Origin: Alcanivorax nanhaiticus | Lineage (GTDB): Bacteria > Pseudomonadota > Gammaproteobacteria > Pseudomonadales > Alcanivoracaceae | DNA: 64,000 bases | Assembly (NCBI RefSeq): GCF_000756665.1 | Contig: NZ_ARXV01000005.1 | Coordinates: forward strand, 62,001-126,000 | Direction of reading: 5' to 3' | In this document: positions 51,348 through 61,198 of the stretch, piece after piece | Layout: each line of letters begins with the position of its first letter | How positions within the stretch are numbered: the first letter of the stretch is position 1 | The notes under the pieces: generated by a model | What the model was told of the DNA's origin: nothing | What the model saw: the letters and a program-made list of their open reading frames with translations, nothing else | Database searches by the model: none | Position numbers and translations under genes: made by a program

Positions 51348-52498
51348 GTACGCAACAGTACTTGATAGCGGTGCGCCAGCTGCTCCACCGGTTGCAGGCG
51401 CACCTTGTGATCTCCCGCTACGGCAACCTGTGCGCGATCGGGCTGATAGAGCGCCTTCACGTCCAGCTCGGTACTGGCCAGCTGCACCTCGGGGACCTGT
51501 AACCTGCCCGGCACACCAGCCAGACACAGCGACCAGGATTCATCCGCATCCTTGTCCGTGGTCATCAACGCCTTGAACTCCAGCGGCACCTTGCCCTGTT
51601 GCTTGCGGATTGGGGTCAGCAGCCTGACCACACGCAGGAACAACAACCCCGCACACAGGGCAGAAAACGCGGCCTGAGACACCGGCTGCTGGCTGAATAC
51701 CACCGTAGCCTGGCGGCCAACAGGCTGGCTCACTTGACCACCGTAAACGGCCGCCGCACGGCGCAGCATTCGTTGATAGTCTGCCAGCACCTCATCCACC
51801 GCCTGCTCGGTATAACGCTGACGAATGGCATCGAAATTCACGATGCTCAGGCGTAATTGGGCCAGAACGTTTTCCAGATCAATCGGGGTGTCCGGTACCA
51901 CCGAGGGAACAGCAACCTCTGCTGCTTTTACCGGTTCAGGCTCTTCAGCCGGCGCATTCACCACCGTGGCGCTGGGCGCAACGGGCTCCTGTGGAGGCAC
52001 CAGCCGTTCGCGCACCAGGGTCACAGCCAAACGCAGCAGCAATACACACAACACCGCCAGCACGAAACCAGCCTCAATGTTCTGTCGCGGTGCCTGGCTA
52101 TTATCCCCCAGCAGGGTCAAGGTGCCCGCCAGCTCACCATCGGGAAGCGCCACCGGCACGGATACCAGCAGATCAGCATCACTCACACCGGAAAGCCCGA
52201 CCTGCACCTGCTCCGGGTTCAGAAACCGCACCCCGGCCACCGGGGCCAATGCCACAGTCTCTCTGCCGATAAGGTTGATACTGATGGAGTCTTCACTGGC
52301 AAGCGCTTCAGCCGCACGACGGGCAGTCTGCTCGGCCAGCGCCTTGAGCTGCACCTCCCGCTCCTGCTCCAGACTGGCGGAGTAGTGTTCGAGGAAATAG
52401 ATCCCCACCACCAGCATGGCCAGCAGCATCAGAATCAATTCACGCAACAGGGTCTGCTGGCGGCCAATCCATGGACGCCATTGTTCCCACAGGGACAT
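51293..52498 (-). CDS. AhpA/YtjB (SMP)-like membrane protein with cyclase-like domain
   Basis: 401 residues with two membrane helices (about 20-37 and 143-162) enclosing a periplasmic domain with a helix rich in Glu, Ala and Leu. A Pro/Glu/Val linker follows, then a cytoplasmic domain that resembles a degenerate nucleotide-cyclase fold (RLSIVNFDAIRQRYTEQAVDEVLADYQRMLRRAAAVYGGQVSQPVGRQATVVF). The gene is divergent from serB, as YtjB-type genes are in many gammaproteobacteria. Function is unknown. The C-terminal 18 residues overlap the ATP-grasp gene on the other strand. Confidence 0.65.
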   Translation of the reverse strand: MSLWEQWRPWIGRQQTLLRELILMLLAMLVVGIYFLEHYSASLEQEREVQLKALAEQTARRAAEALASEDSISINLIGRETVALAPVAGVRFLNPEQVQVGLSGVSDADLLVSVPVALPDGELAGTLTLLGDNSQAPRQNIEAGFVLAVLCVLLLRLAVTLVRERLVPPQEPVAPSATVVNAPAEEPEPVKAAEVAVPSVVPDTPIDLENVLAQLRLSIVNFDAIRQRYTEQAVDEVLADYQRMLRRAAAVYGGQVSQPVGRQATVVFSQQPVSQAAFSALCAGLLFLRVVRLLTPIRKQQGKVPLEFKALMTTDKDADESWSLCLAGVPGRLQVPEVQLASTELDVKALYQPDRAQVAVAGDHKVRLQPVEQLAHRYQVLLRTQAETLVSEEEGGSGPNR

Positions 52499-52630
52499 AG
52501 GGGGTTATCCATCCGGTTCTGTTATCTGGCCGGGAGTATACCGTGAGTTGGCCGGGATGCCTTGACTATAAAGACACGCCTGATGCCTGATGCCTTTTTG
52601 CATCATCAGCACAACACTCGCTATACCCCG

Positions 52631-52662
52631 CTGTAGGAGCGGTCGTTCGACCGCTCCTACGG
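52631..52662. repeat. Short REP palindrome upstream of serB
   Basis: GTAGGAGCGGTCGTTCGACC followed by GCTCCTACGG forms a near-perfect hairpin. A CTGATGC-type heptad piece with a small inverted repeat (52580-52612) lies just before it. Confidence 0.75.
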
Positions 52663-52805
52663 GGAAAGCACTCGGCTTCTGTGCTCCTGGAATGCCGCAT
52701 CATGCCTCCAGCGTTCTTCACTTCCCCAATATCTGCTACTCTTACGCGGTTTTTACGGGGAGCTGTCGCTTCCGTCCGTTTGAATTCTGCTCCTGGAGCC
52801 CCTGC

Positions 52806-54041
52806 GTGCGTGAGATCATCCTGATTCAGGTTTCCGGCAATGACCGTCCCGGCCTGACAGCCGCTTTTACCCGGATTCTGGCCCGTTACCGGCTGAACAT
52901 CCTTGATATCGGCCAGGCGGTGATTCACGACACCCTGTCACTGGGCATTCTGGTGGAAACCCCACAGGATGCGGACTCTTCTGCCGTCCTCAAGGACGTG
53001 TTGTTCGAAGCCCACAAGCTCAATATCAATGTGCGCTTCCGCCCCATCGACGAAGATCGCTACGAAGAGTGGGTGGCCGGCCAAGGCAAAGACCGGCACA
53101 TCATTACCCTGCTGGCACGCAAGATTACTGCCCACCAACTGGCAGATGTGACCGCCACCGTGGCAGAGAACGACCTCAATATCGACAGCATCACCCGCCT
53201 GTCCGGTCGGGTGCATCTTGAGGGTGAGGCCAACGACAACGACAGCCGCGCCTGTATCGAGATTTCCGTGCGTGGCGAGCCCCGCAATGCAGAAGCCATG
53301 CGGGCGGCATTCCTGAATATCGCCAACGATCAGAACATGGACATCGCCTTCCAGCGGGACAGCGCCTTCCGTCGCAATCGCCGTCTGGTGGTGTTTGATA
53401 TGGATTCCACCCTGATCCGCTCTGAGGTAATTGATGAGTTGGCAGTGGAAGCCGGTGTGGGCGAGCAGGTTGCCGAGATCACCGAGCGCGCCATGCGCGG
53501 TGAGCTGGATTTCAACGAGAGCTTTTCCGCCCGCGTCGCCCTGCTCAAGGGACTGGATGAGGGCGCACTGGAACGGGTGCGTGAGCGCATCCAGCTCACC
53601 GAAGGTGCTCAGCGTCTGGTCAGCACCCTGCGCGCACTGGGCTATCGCACCGCCATCCTGTCCGGTGGTTTCACCTGGTTTGGCCGCTGGCTGCAGGATC
53701 TTCTGGGCATTGATTACGTGCACGCCAACGAACTGGAAATCGAAGACGGCAAGGTCACTGGCCGCGTGGTAGGCCAGATCGTTAACGGCCAGCGCAAAGC
53801 CGATCTGCTGAAGGAAATCGCCGCCCAGGAGGGCATCAGCCTGGAGCAGACCATTGCGGTAGGCGACGGCGCCAACGACCTGCCCATGCTCGGCGAAGCC
53901 GGCCTAGGCATCGCCTTCCGCGCCAAACCCTTGGTCAAGCAAAACGCCGAACAAGCCATTTCTACCCTGGGCCTGGATGGCATCCTTTATCTGATCGGCG
54001 TGCGCGACAAGGACCAGGCGGAGCTGCTCAAAAGCAGTTAA
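52806..54041 (+). CDS. serB: Phosphoserine phosphatase SerB
   Basis: 411 residues from GTG 52806, preceded by GGAG; upstream Met codons would read through the repeat region. Two ACT-like segments occupy the N terminus (REIILIQVSGNDRPGLTAAFTRIL and DRHIITLLARKITAHQLADVTATVAE). The HAD domain begins LVVFDMDSTLIRSEVIDELAVEAGV, with AILSGGFTWFGRWLQ and the late AVGDGANDLPMLGEAGLGIAFRAKP motif. It releases serine from phosphoserine, the last step of serine synthesis. The stop codon lies in the first heptad of the following repeat. Confidence 0.96.
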   Translation: MREIILIQVSGNDRPGLTAAFTRILARYRLNILDIGQAVIHDTLSLGILVETPQDADSSAVLKDVLFEAHKLNINVRFRPIDEDRYEEWVAGQGKDRHIITLLARKITAHQLADVTATVAENDLNIDSITRLSGRVHLEGEANDNDSRACIEISVRGEPRNAEAMRAAFLNIANDQNMDIAFQRDSAFRRNRRLVVFDMDSTLIRSEVIDELAVEAGVGEQVAEITERAMRGELDFNESFSARVALLKGLDEGALERVRERIQLTEGAQRLVSTLRALGYRTAILSGGFTWFGRWLQDLLGIDYVHANELEIEDGKVTGRVVGQIVNGQRKADLLKEIAAQEGISLEQTIAVGDGANDLPMLGEAGLGIAFRAKPLVKQNAEQAISTLGLDGILYLIGVRDKDQAELLKSS

Positions 54042-54193
54042 CAGTGAATAGTTAACAGCGACGCGGTTTTGATCTGTCTTGTTCCAAACGCAAGAGGCCG
54101 CGCTCCAATCTTGGGGCGCGGCCTCTTGCATTGTTGAATACCAACAGTCGCTATTCGCGAACTGTTCACTATTCACTGTTAACTGTTCACTGC
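54037..54193. repeat. Heptad-armed inverted repeat with a 14-bp hairpin at its centre
   Basis: Left arm 54037-54064 and right arm 54145-54193 are inverted copies of GTTAACA/GTGAATA-type heptads. The centre (54090-54129) is a perfect 14-bp stem, GCAAGAGGCCGCGC with its complement, without a T run. The element lies between converging serB and fimX and touches both stop regions. Confidence 0.85.
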
Positions 54194-54196
54194 CCT

Positions 54197-56284
54197 TTAC
54201 GCTGTTTCCGGGATCTGCAAAACGTCCATCGGCGCTTGCAGGTAGTAGCCTTGCAGGTAGTTCACGCCACCAAGGGTCCACAGGGCCTGCATCTGGGCGG
54301 CGGATTCAACGAAACCGATCACGGTGGTGCGGCCACCTTCACTGACTTGCTTGACGATCTCCGCCAGACGGGCACGCCCTTCCGGCTTGGACAGCTCCTC
54401 GGTAAATGAGCCCTCGAACTTCACCATGCTGGCGGGAATATGTTCGAACAACTTGAACGGATCCAGCCCGCCACCAAAACGGCTAATGGACACCTTACAA
54501 CCCGCTGCCTGCACCTTCTGGGCAAACAGCGCCGCCTGTTTGAGATAGGTGGTGGCATCCCCTTCGGAAAACTGGAAGTAGACGTTACGCCCTTCCATCT
54601 TGGCCGCCTTCATCGCCTTGAGCATCCAGTCTGCCAGCCCGGCATCGGCCAATGAGCTACCATTGATGTTGAACAGCATCTTCACCGGCTGCCCCAATGC
54701 TGCGGCAGCACGCATGCCATTGAGCACCACCCAGCGATCAATCTTGCCGCCCATGCCTTCCTGTGCCGCTACCGGGATAAAATCCTTGGCTTCCAGCACG
54801 TCGCCCTCTTTCTGGGGCAGGCTGACAAACACCTCGAAGAGGTGATCGCTGTCGTCTTCCAGATTCATCAGCGGTTGATAGTGCAGCTTGAAGCCACCTT
54901 GCTCCAAGGCCTGACGCAGCTGCATGGCAATGGCTTCCGAAGACCCTGCCGCCACATCATCCATGGGGTCATGGATCTTGATGCTGTTCCCTTTGCCATC
55001 GTTGGCTCGCTGCGCCTGATTACAGCATTTGAGTGCGGTGGTCAGCGAATCCTGGCTGTTACGCGCATCCTCGCGAATGAACGACACACCTACGCTGGCG
55101 GTCACCTGAACCGTGCGCGCAGAGACCTCTGGCATCAAACCTTCGATCCCCTGACGCAGCTTGTCCGCCTGTGCTGCTGCCGCATCGATATCTTCTACCG
55201 GCATCAACAGGGCGAAATCTTCACCATCCACACGCGCCAGGGCCGCCTCTCCAGCCTGGCTTGTCAGCCAGTGAGAAACGGCCCGGAGCAGTCCATCCGC
55301 ACCATCAATGCCCAGCGATGACTGGTGGTGCTCAAAGTCATCGAGGCGCAGATACAGAACGGCAGATAGGCGGCTTTCGCGAGCAGCTGCCGCCACTGCA
55401 TCATCCAGCTGATCCATAAACCAGTTGCGACTGAACAGCCCGGTCACCTGGTCTTTCTCACTCATTTCACGCAGGCGCGCTTCGATTTCGCTTTGATCCA
55501 CCCCGGAGGCCCGGATCACGATCTGGGTGCAGGCCTCACCATCATAGGTACTGGGTGAGAAGGTAAAGGTAGCATCAAACTCCTTGCCTTCAGTATTCAC
55601 ACCCTTGCAGTCCAGCTCCTGGGTCTGGTTTTCATCCTGGGCACGACTGCGCAGCAATTGTTTCAGCTTGTCGTGGTCTGCGGCCGACACCATGTCCATG
55701 ATCGGCACGCCAGCCAGGTCATCGGCACTTTCATAGCCAAACATGTCCACATAGTTGTCGTTGGCATGGATATGCATGCCATCCAGCACATAGGCGATGG
55801 CATCACGACTTTGATCCATGAGCAGGGAAAGCCGCTTTTCCGCGTCATGACGAACAATTTCGGAGTGCTGGAGCTCCTTGCGCAAACGCAGATACTCGGT
55901 AATCCGGTCTACCATCAAGGAAATAAGTTCGCGGTCATCGGTCGGAGCCACGGCACGGGCACCCTGACTCATGCCTGCCTTGACCGAAGCAGTAGAAAAC
56001 TCATCCGCCAGTAAAATAACGGGAATGGCCTTGCCGAGCCGGTTCAGATGCGCCACAGCCTTTTCGAAGGTACCGTCACCAAACTTCGGTCTGCACAGCA
56101 TCAGCTCCCAGGACCCGCCCTTGAGTGCTCGGAGCAACTCATCTTCACCCAATGCAAGATGAGCCCGCGTCGCCCGGCCGGCATTGCGCAGCACATTCAT
56201 CAGCTGTTCGGCCTCATCCTGGGAGTCATGGGCGATCAGCAGGCGCAAATTGTCCAAGGCATAGCTCATTGATTCACTACTCAC
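54197..56284 (-). CDS. fimX: FimX-like degenerate GGDEF-EAL protein
   Basis: 695 residues; ATG 56269 (MSYALDNLR) is another possible start. The layout matches FimX: a receiver-like domain (1-120) without clear phosphorylation site, PAS (about 145-265), GGDEF-like domain with VDGEDF in place of GGDEF, and EAL-like domain with EVFVSL in place of EAL and no intact DDFG (ISRFGGGLDPF). It should bind rather than make or break cyclic di-GMP and control type IV pili at the cell pole. The serB-fimX order matches Pseudomonas aeruginosa (PA4960-PA4959). Confidence 0.88.
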   Translation of the reverse strand: MSSESMSYALDNLRLLIAHDSQDEAEQLMNVLRNAGRATRAHLALGEDELLRALKGGSWELMLCRPKFGDGTFEKAVAHLNRLGKAIPVILLADEFSTASVKAGMSQGARAVAPTDDRELISLMVDRITEYLRLRKELQHSEIVRHDAEKRLSLLMDQSRDAIAYVLDGMHIHANDNYVDMFGYESADDLAGVPIMDMVSAADHDKLKQLLRSRAQDENQTQELDCKGVNTEGKEFDATFTFSPSTYDGEACTQIVIRASGVDQSEIEARLREMSEKDQVTGLFSRNWFMDQLDDAVAAAARESRLSAVLYLRLDDFEHHQSSLGIDGADGLLRAVSHWLTSQAGEAALARVDGEDFALLMPVEDIDAAAAQADKLRQGIEGLMPEVSARTVQVTASVGVSFIREDARNSQDSLTTALKCCNQAQRANDGKGNSIKIHDPMDDVAAGSSEAIAMQLRQALEQGGFKLHYQPLMNLEDDSDHLFEVFVSLPQKEGDVLEAKDFIPVAAQEGMGGKIDRWVVLNGMRAAAALGQPVKMLFNINGSSLADAGLADWMLKAMKAAKMEGRNVYFQFSEGDATTYLKQAALFAQKVQAAGCKVSISRFGGGLDPFKLFEHIPASMVKFEGSFTEELSKPEGRARLAEIVKQVSEGGRTTVIGFVESAAQMQALWTLGGVNYLQGYYLQAPMDVLQIPETA

Positions 56285-56483
56285 AATTCAGTCATGGTTA
56301 CCATTGTGCCTGACGACCCTGTCATGACAAAAAAACAGGATGCAACCCAGGTTCACGCCATCGAGCGCCATGGGTAGAGTCCATCCTGTCTTGAGAGTTG
56401 CCGGATCCAGTGGCAAACCGTGTTATCACTTGTAGACCGCCAAGGCGGCAAAGATGGCAAATCAATATCACGCCATTCTCAAA

Positions 56484-58259
56484 TTACAGACTGGACCAGA
56501 TGGAATCCAGCTCATCATCATCCCCATCAGCACTATCAGAAGTCGCCACTTTCGTGGGCTCTGGCGTCGCCAGATCCCGGAACGGATACTGACTGAAGCC
56601 AGACATGCCCTGCACACGACGTAACAACTGTACGCGAGAGGCTTCCCCACCCTCAACCAGCTCTACCTTCACACCCTCATTAAAACCGACAGTAGGAAGC
56701 AGCAAGGTAGCCGGCTGACCAACTGCACTGAGCTCCGGAAGCAGAATCGCCCGCATGTAGTCGCTGTCCTGCCCTTGTTTTCGCAGGGCTCGGGCCGCCA
56801 CCGGACGGCCACCGGGGGCCAGCAATTCTACCCCGAACTGGGCTCCATGATTCGGTAACTGAGTCACCCAACGGATCACCGCCAGCATCCACTGTGAATG
56901 GGTCTGATCCCGCAACGCCAACAACTCACCGGTGCGCAACAGACTCGGGGTATTGCCTTGCCAGGACAGGCAGTAACCGCCAGGACTCGCATTGACCTTC
57001 TGGCAGTGATAGCTCTCAGGCAGTTTGATCTCGGTGCGACTGGAGCCGGCCAATGAGTCCATGTCAATGGACTCGCCCGCCGCATAGTCAGACTGATAGG
57101 CTTTCGCCCACGGATCCGACTCATCCTGCTTTCCTTTGGCGGTAATCTGGATGTTGTTGAGGAAGAGGTTATCGCCCTCTCCACCAATCGAGAGGCTGCC
57201 ACGCTCAACCATGGCCTCAAACGGTGTCCGGCCAGACAGGAAGTAATGCACGCCCACCAGACCAAAGCAAAGTTCGATTTCTCCACTTTCCGGCATACGC
57301 TTGAAGGCCCGCTCGGTCAGGGCACCCCAGACTTGCTGTAAATGGTCCAGCAGCCCTTCGTCCATGGCAGAGGGCAGTCCGAGGGTCGCGTCTTCCGGAT
57401 CTCGACGACACGCCGCAATCGCCTCTACCAGCCGCAGGGAATCAATATAACGCCAGCCCTCTGTGACCTGGGAAGCATGGGTCCGGTAAATCGGCGGACG
57501 ATCTGCCTGAAGATCGAATACGAACAGATCATCACTGCTGCTGGCTTCACGAATGGCCACCAGCCCCGCCCACTCTTCAGTGGCACGGTAGACCAGCGCC
57601 AGTTCCTGCTGACGGAGCTGATTGGGTTTGGCAGTAGAGAGGAGCAGACACCTTGCATACGCCGTCTGCACATTGGTCTCCCGCTCGCCTTCTTCCTGGA
57701 GAGCCAGAGTATCAATGCCGTTAACTTCCGCCAGCAAATACAGCTGATGCAGCTCCAGCCACAGGTGCCGGGGACAAGAGAAATAGAGTTGATAGCAGCG
57801 CAACAGGGTGTCGCCAAGGGCGGTAATCGCACGATGGATCGCCGTCGCCACCACGCGGCGGACTACCTTGTCTTTCACTTTGCGCATGCCGCGCACAGCC
57901 ACCAGCTTGTAGCCGTTGGCAAGATGCCCCTGCAGCGCCTGCGCCAGGCTGGCCACACGCCGCGCCTTTTCCGGCAACACCAGCGCCTGATTCAGGTAAT
58001 GCTTCTGCAGGGAGTCGCAGACCAGCAAGATAGACGGGCGGATAATCTCCAGCAGCTGAAAGCGCTGTCGGGAATCCAGCTGCAGGCGGTTCAGCTCCTG
58101 AATGAATTCATACAGCTGACGAGCCGTCTCCCCCATGTTCATTATGGGGAGAGCCTCGACCCATTGCTGCAATTTCTTGGGCTGGTCCGCGCCAACAGTC
58201 AGGTGCGGCAAATCCTGCTCTGGCAATTTCAGCCGCACCGTTTGGGCTGGTTGCTCCAT
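56484..58259 (-). CDS. FimX-neighbour protein, PA4958-like
   Basis: 591 residues, no signal peptide. The first 330 residues are helical, with Leu/Gln-rich pairs and Arg-rich patches (GMRKVKDKVVRRVVATAIHRAITALGDTLLRCYQLYF). The C-terminal 200 residues are beta-rich and hold a PilZ-like stretch (TGELLALRDQTHSQWMLAVIRWVTQLPNHGAQFGVELLAPGG), though the cyclic-di-GMP RxxxR and DxSxxG motifs are not evident. The protein ends in an acidic tail. In P. aeruginosa a gene at this place beside fimX is conserved, suggesting work in the same cyclic-di-GMP and pilus pathway. This is inferred from context. Confidence 0.65.
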   Translation of the reverse strand: MEQPAQTVRLKLPEQDLPHLTVGADQPKKLQQWVEALPIMNMGETARQLYEFIQELNRLQLDSRQRFQLLEIIRPSILLVCDSLQKHYLNQALVLPEKARRVASLAQALQGHLANGYKLVAVRGMRKVKDKVVRRVVATAIHRAITALGDTLLRCYQLYFSCPRHLWLELHQLYLLAEVNGIDTLALQEEGERETNVQTAYARCLLLSTAKPNQLRQQELALVYRATEEWAGLVAIREASSSDDLFVFDLQADRPPIYRTHASQVTEGWRYIDSLRLVEAIAACRRDPEDATLGLPSAMDEGLLDHLQQVWGALTERAFKRMPESGEIELCFGLVGVHYFLSGRTPFEAMVERGSLSIGGEGDNLFLNNIQITAKGKQDESDPWAKAYQSDYAAGESIDMDSLAGSSRTEIKLPESYHCQKVNASPGGYCLSWQGNTPSLLRTGELLALRDQTHSQWMLAVIRWVTQLPNHGAQFGVELLAPGGRPVAARALRKQGQDSDYMRAILLPELSAVGQPATLLLPTVGFNEGVKVELVEGGEASRVQLLRRVQGMSGFSQYPFRDLATPEPTKVATSDSADGDDDELDSIWSSL

Positions 58260-58395
58260 GAAGATAATCCTTATCTCGGCGGCATCCAGGCTACCTGGTT
58301 ATCGTTAGTTCTAATTTTATGTGCTCTATGTCACACGACTTTACGATACCGTTACGAGACTGTAAACGTCTGCAAATGACTGGCAGATCAGGGAT

Positions 58396-59403
58396 TTAGC
58401 CAGCCAGAACCGTTTTGGCGGGCTCCCCAGGCACTTCCCGGGACAGCCGGGGCACCAGAAAACCGGGCAAAGAGGCACGAAGCGCCTTGTGCAAAGCCAG
58501 CGCATCCTCATCCTGGACGGCAAAATGGGCCGCCCCCGCCACCCTGTCCAGCTGGTGCAGGTAATAAGGCAGCACCCCCGCCTCATGCAGCCGGTCAGAG
58601 AGCGCCACCAGGGTCTCAAGCTGATCATTTACCCCCGCCAGAAGCACACTCTGGTTGAGTAAAGTGATCCCGGCCCGCTGCCACTGCCGCCCCCTATCCA
58701 CCAGGGAATCACTGACCTCCCGTGGGTGATTGGCATGCAACACCAATACCGTACGCCAGCGCGGGGCACTTAACAGCGCCAGCAATTCCTCATCCAGACG
58801 CTCGGGAATCACCACCGGCGTGCGGCTGTGGATGCGCAAGCGGCGCAGGTGCGGTATCTCGGCAAGCGCATCCAGCAGCTGCTGGATACGACGATTAGTC
58901 AGGGTCAGCGGGTCTCCCCCACTCAGGATGACCTCGTTGATGTCCGGACGGGCGGCCAGCCAGGCCAGCGCCTGCTCCCAGCGCTTGCCGCTCAGATGAC
59001 TCTGATAGGGGAAATGGCGGCGAAAACAGTAGCGACAATGCACCGCGCAGGCACCGGTCACCACCAGCAGGGCTCGCCCCTGATACTTGTGTAACAGCCC
59101 TGGCACCGGCGTATGGTCGCCCTCTTCCAGCGGATCGGGGCCATAGCCGGGGGCCACTTCCAGCTCTGCCGAGACACTCAAGACCTGCCTCAGCAGCGGA
59201 TCCCGCGGGTTGCCCTTCTCGATCAGGTCAACATAACGGCGCGGCACTCGCAGAGGAAAATCCTGCGCTGCCGCCAGCGATCCGGGCAGCTCAGCCGCAT
59301 CCAGCTCCAGCAGCGCCAACAGCTCCGCTGGGTCGGTAATCAGATCCGCCTGCTGACGCTGCCAGTCAGGTAACTCCCAACCGGCGCTTTCCTGCGGTAT
59401 CAT
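58396..59403 (-). CDS. epmB: EF-P beta-lysine pathway lysine 2,3-aminomutase EpmB
   Basis: 335 residues from ATG 59403, with AAGG seven bases upstream; ATG 59424 is also possible. The radical-SAM CxxxCxxC motif is in [17 protein letters not shown]. Other blocks are [46 protein letters not shown] and [14 protein letters not shown]. The C terminus lacks the extended dimer domain of clostridial enzymes. EpmB makes (R)-beta-lysine, which EpmA attaches to elongation factor P. Divergent from efp by 47 bp, with epmA just after efp: the complete pair is present. Confidence 0.96.
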   Translation of the reverse strand: MIPQESAGWELPDWQRQQADLITDPAELLALLELDAAELPGSLAAAQDFPLRVPRRYVDLIEKGNPRDPLLRQVLSVSAELEVAPGYGPDPLEEGDHTPVPGLLHKYQGRALLVVTGACAVHCRYCFRRHFPYQSHLSGKRWEQALAWLAARPDINEVILSGGDPLTLTNRRIQQLLDALAEIPHLRRLRIHSRTPVVIPERLDEELLALLSAPRWRTVLVLHANHPREVSDSLVDRGRQWQRAGITLLNQSVLLAGVNDQLETLVALSDRLHEAGVLPYYLHQLDRVAGAAHFAVQDEDALALHKALRASLPGFLVPRLSREVPGEPAKTVLAG

Positions 59404-59450
59404 TGCCAGCCTTCGTGACGCCATACATCAACCTTTGGAACGAGAATTTT

Positions 59451-60020
59451 ATGGCCAACTATTCTACCAGTGAATTCAAGTCTGGCTTGAAAGTCATGCT
59501 CGATGGCGATCCCTGCTCCATCATCGAGAACGAATTTGTGAAGCCGGGCAAGGGCCAGGCCTTCAACCGCGTGAAGCTGCGCAACCTGAAATCCGGCAAG
59601 GTCTGGGAACGCACCTTCAAGTCCGGCGACTCCCTGGAAGGCGCTGATGTGATGGACGTTGCCATGCAGTACCTGTACTCCGACGGCGAGTTCTGGCACT
59701 TCATGGATCAGACCACCTTCGAGCAGAAGGCCGCTGATGACGCCGCCGTGGGCGATGCCAAGCTGTGGCTGAAAGAAGAAGACGTGTGTGAAATCACCCT
59801 TTATAACGGTGAGCCCCTGTCTGTGACCCCGCCGAACTTCGTGGAACTGGAAATCGTGGAAACCGATCCCGGCCTGAAGGGCGACACCGCGGGCACCGGC
59901 GGCAAGCCTGCCACCCTGTCCACCGGCGCTGTGGTGCGTGTACCGCTGTTCGTACAGACTGGCGAAATCGTCAAGGTCGACACCCGTACCGGTGACTATG
60001 TGGGCCGGATCAAAGGCTAA
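59451..60020 (+). CDS. efp: Elongation factor P
   Basis: 189 residues from ATG 59451; the frame from 59403 is a shadow extension. The modified lysine is Lys34 in [11 protein letters not shown], in the loop that reaches the P-site tRNA. The three beta-barrel domains follow, with the C-terminal signature [49 protein letters not shown] relieves ribosome stalling at polyproline. Its modification enzymes EpmB and EpmA are encoded on either side. Confidence 0.98.
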   Translation: MANYSTSEFKSGLKVMLDGDPCSIIENEFVKPGKGQAFNRVKLRNLKSGKVWERTFKSGDSLEGADVMDVAMQYLYSDGEFWHFMDQTTFEQKAADDAAVGDAKLWLKEEDVCEITLYNGEPLSVTPPNFVELEIVETDPGLKGDTAGTGGKPATLSTGAVVRVPLFVQTGEIVKVDTRTGDYVGRIKG

Positions 60021-60023
60021 GCC

Positions 60024-60959
60024 TTGAGCGACTGGCTGCCCACCGCCTCCCTGGAGGCCATGAAAGCGCGCGCTGAGCTGATGAGCACAGTGCGCGCTTT
60101 TTTTGCGGCCCGAAACGTGCTGGAAGTGGACACCCCGCAACTGGCGCATTACGGCGTCAGCGACCCGCACATCCAATGCATACCGGTACCCGGCTACGGC
60201 TATTTGCAGAGCTCCCCCGAGTACCACATGAAGCGTCTGCTGGCCGCTGGCAGCGGGCCGATCTATCAGACCTGCAAGGCATTCAGAGATGGCGAAGCCG
60301 GAGGGAGACACAACCCGGAATTCACCATGCTGGAGTGGTACCGCCCCGGCTTTGCGCTCAAGGACCTGATCGACGAGTGTCTGGCGCTATTTGCCGAACT
60401 CTTCCCCGGCGCGACCAGCCAGCACTATCACTTCCGCGCGCTGTTCCATCACGTTACCGGACTGGATCCGTTAAAAGCAGAAGATTCCGCGCTGATTGCC
60501 TGCGCCGAACAGCATGGCGCCCCCAGCGATCTGGACAAGGCCGCCGCAGTGGACTACCTGATGGCCACCCAGGTGGAAACCGCCCTGCCGGCAGAGCAGC
60601 TCACCGTGGTGAACGACTTCCCCGGCTGGGCTGCCGCACTGGCACAAACCCATCAGGACAGAGACGGCGCCGTGGTCGCCAGACGTTTCGAGATTTATTA
60701 CCGGGGCCTGGAACTGGCCAACGGTTATCAGGAACTCACCGACCCACAGGAACAACGCCGACGCTTCGAGCAGGACAACATTCTGCGCCAGCAACATGGA
60801 CTGAACATCATGAAAGCTGACGACTACCTGCTCAATGCCATGGATCAGGGGCTGCCCCCCTGCAGCGGTGTTGCCGTGGGAGTCGAACGTTTACTGATGG
60901 CAGGCCAAGGCAGCGACCGTATCGGCCAGGTGCTCACCTTCCCTTGGGATCGCGCCTGA
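60024..60959 (+). CDS. epmA: EF-P lysyltransferase EpmA (GenX/PoxA)
   Basis: 311 residues from TTG 60024, four bases after the efp stop, with AAAGG eight bases before. It resembles the catalytic domain of class II lysyl-tRNA synthetase without the anticodon domain: VDTPQLAHYGVSDPHIQCIPV, LQSSPEYHMKRLLAAGSGPIYQTCKAFRDGEAGGRHNPEFTMLEWYRPGF, NGYQELTDPQEQRRRFE and GLPPCSGVAVGVERLLM. It joins beta-lysine to Lys34 of EF-P. Tight spacing implies one transcript with efp. No epmC hydroxylase gene is nearby. Confidence 0.96.
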   Translation: MSDWLPTASLEAMKARAELMSTVRAFFAARNVLEVDTPQLAHYGVSDPHIQCIPVPGYGYLQSSPEYHMKRLLAAGSGPIYQTCKAFRDGEAGGRHNPEFTMLEWYRPGFALKDLIDECLALFAELFPGATSQHYHFRALFHHVTGLDPLKAEDSALIACAEQHGAPSDLDKAAAVDYLMATQVETALPAEQLTVVNDFPGWAAALAQTHQDRDGAVVARRFEIYYRGLELANGYQELTDPQEQRRRFEQDNILRQQHGLNIMKADDYLLNAMDQGLPPCSGVAVGVERLLMAGQGSDRIGQVLTFPWDRA

Positions 60960-61198
60960 TCCAGCAAAAAACGAGTTTCAAGTTACCCTGCCACTCGTCT
61001 GCACCTCTCTTCCCAATATTCAGAATTATCCTGCACCTTCCGCATCACCGTGTGTAAGGCATTGGCTATAGATCGCAACCTTTTAGCATGGCAGGGTTTT
61101 GCTTCCGGTGGATATGCTGCGGCTACAGCGCTATAGAGTCGAGTTATACGGAACGTTCTGATTAACACGCTTTTATATGTATGAGTTGGGATTGAGCT

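Noticed and set aside
54090-54129. Bidirectional terminator between serB and fimX
   Set aside because: The 14-bp stem is perfect but neither side has a T run; it is better described as the centre of the heptad-armed element.
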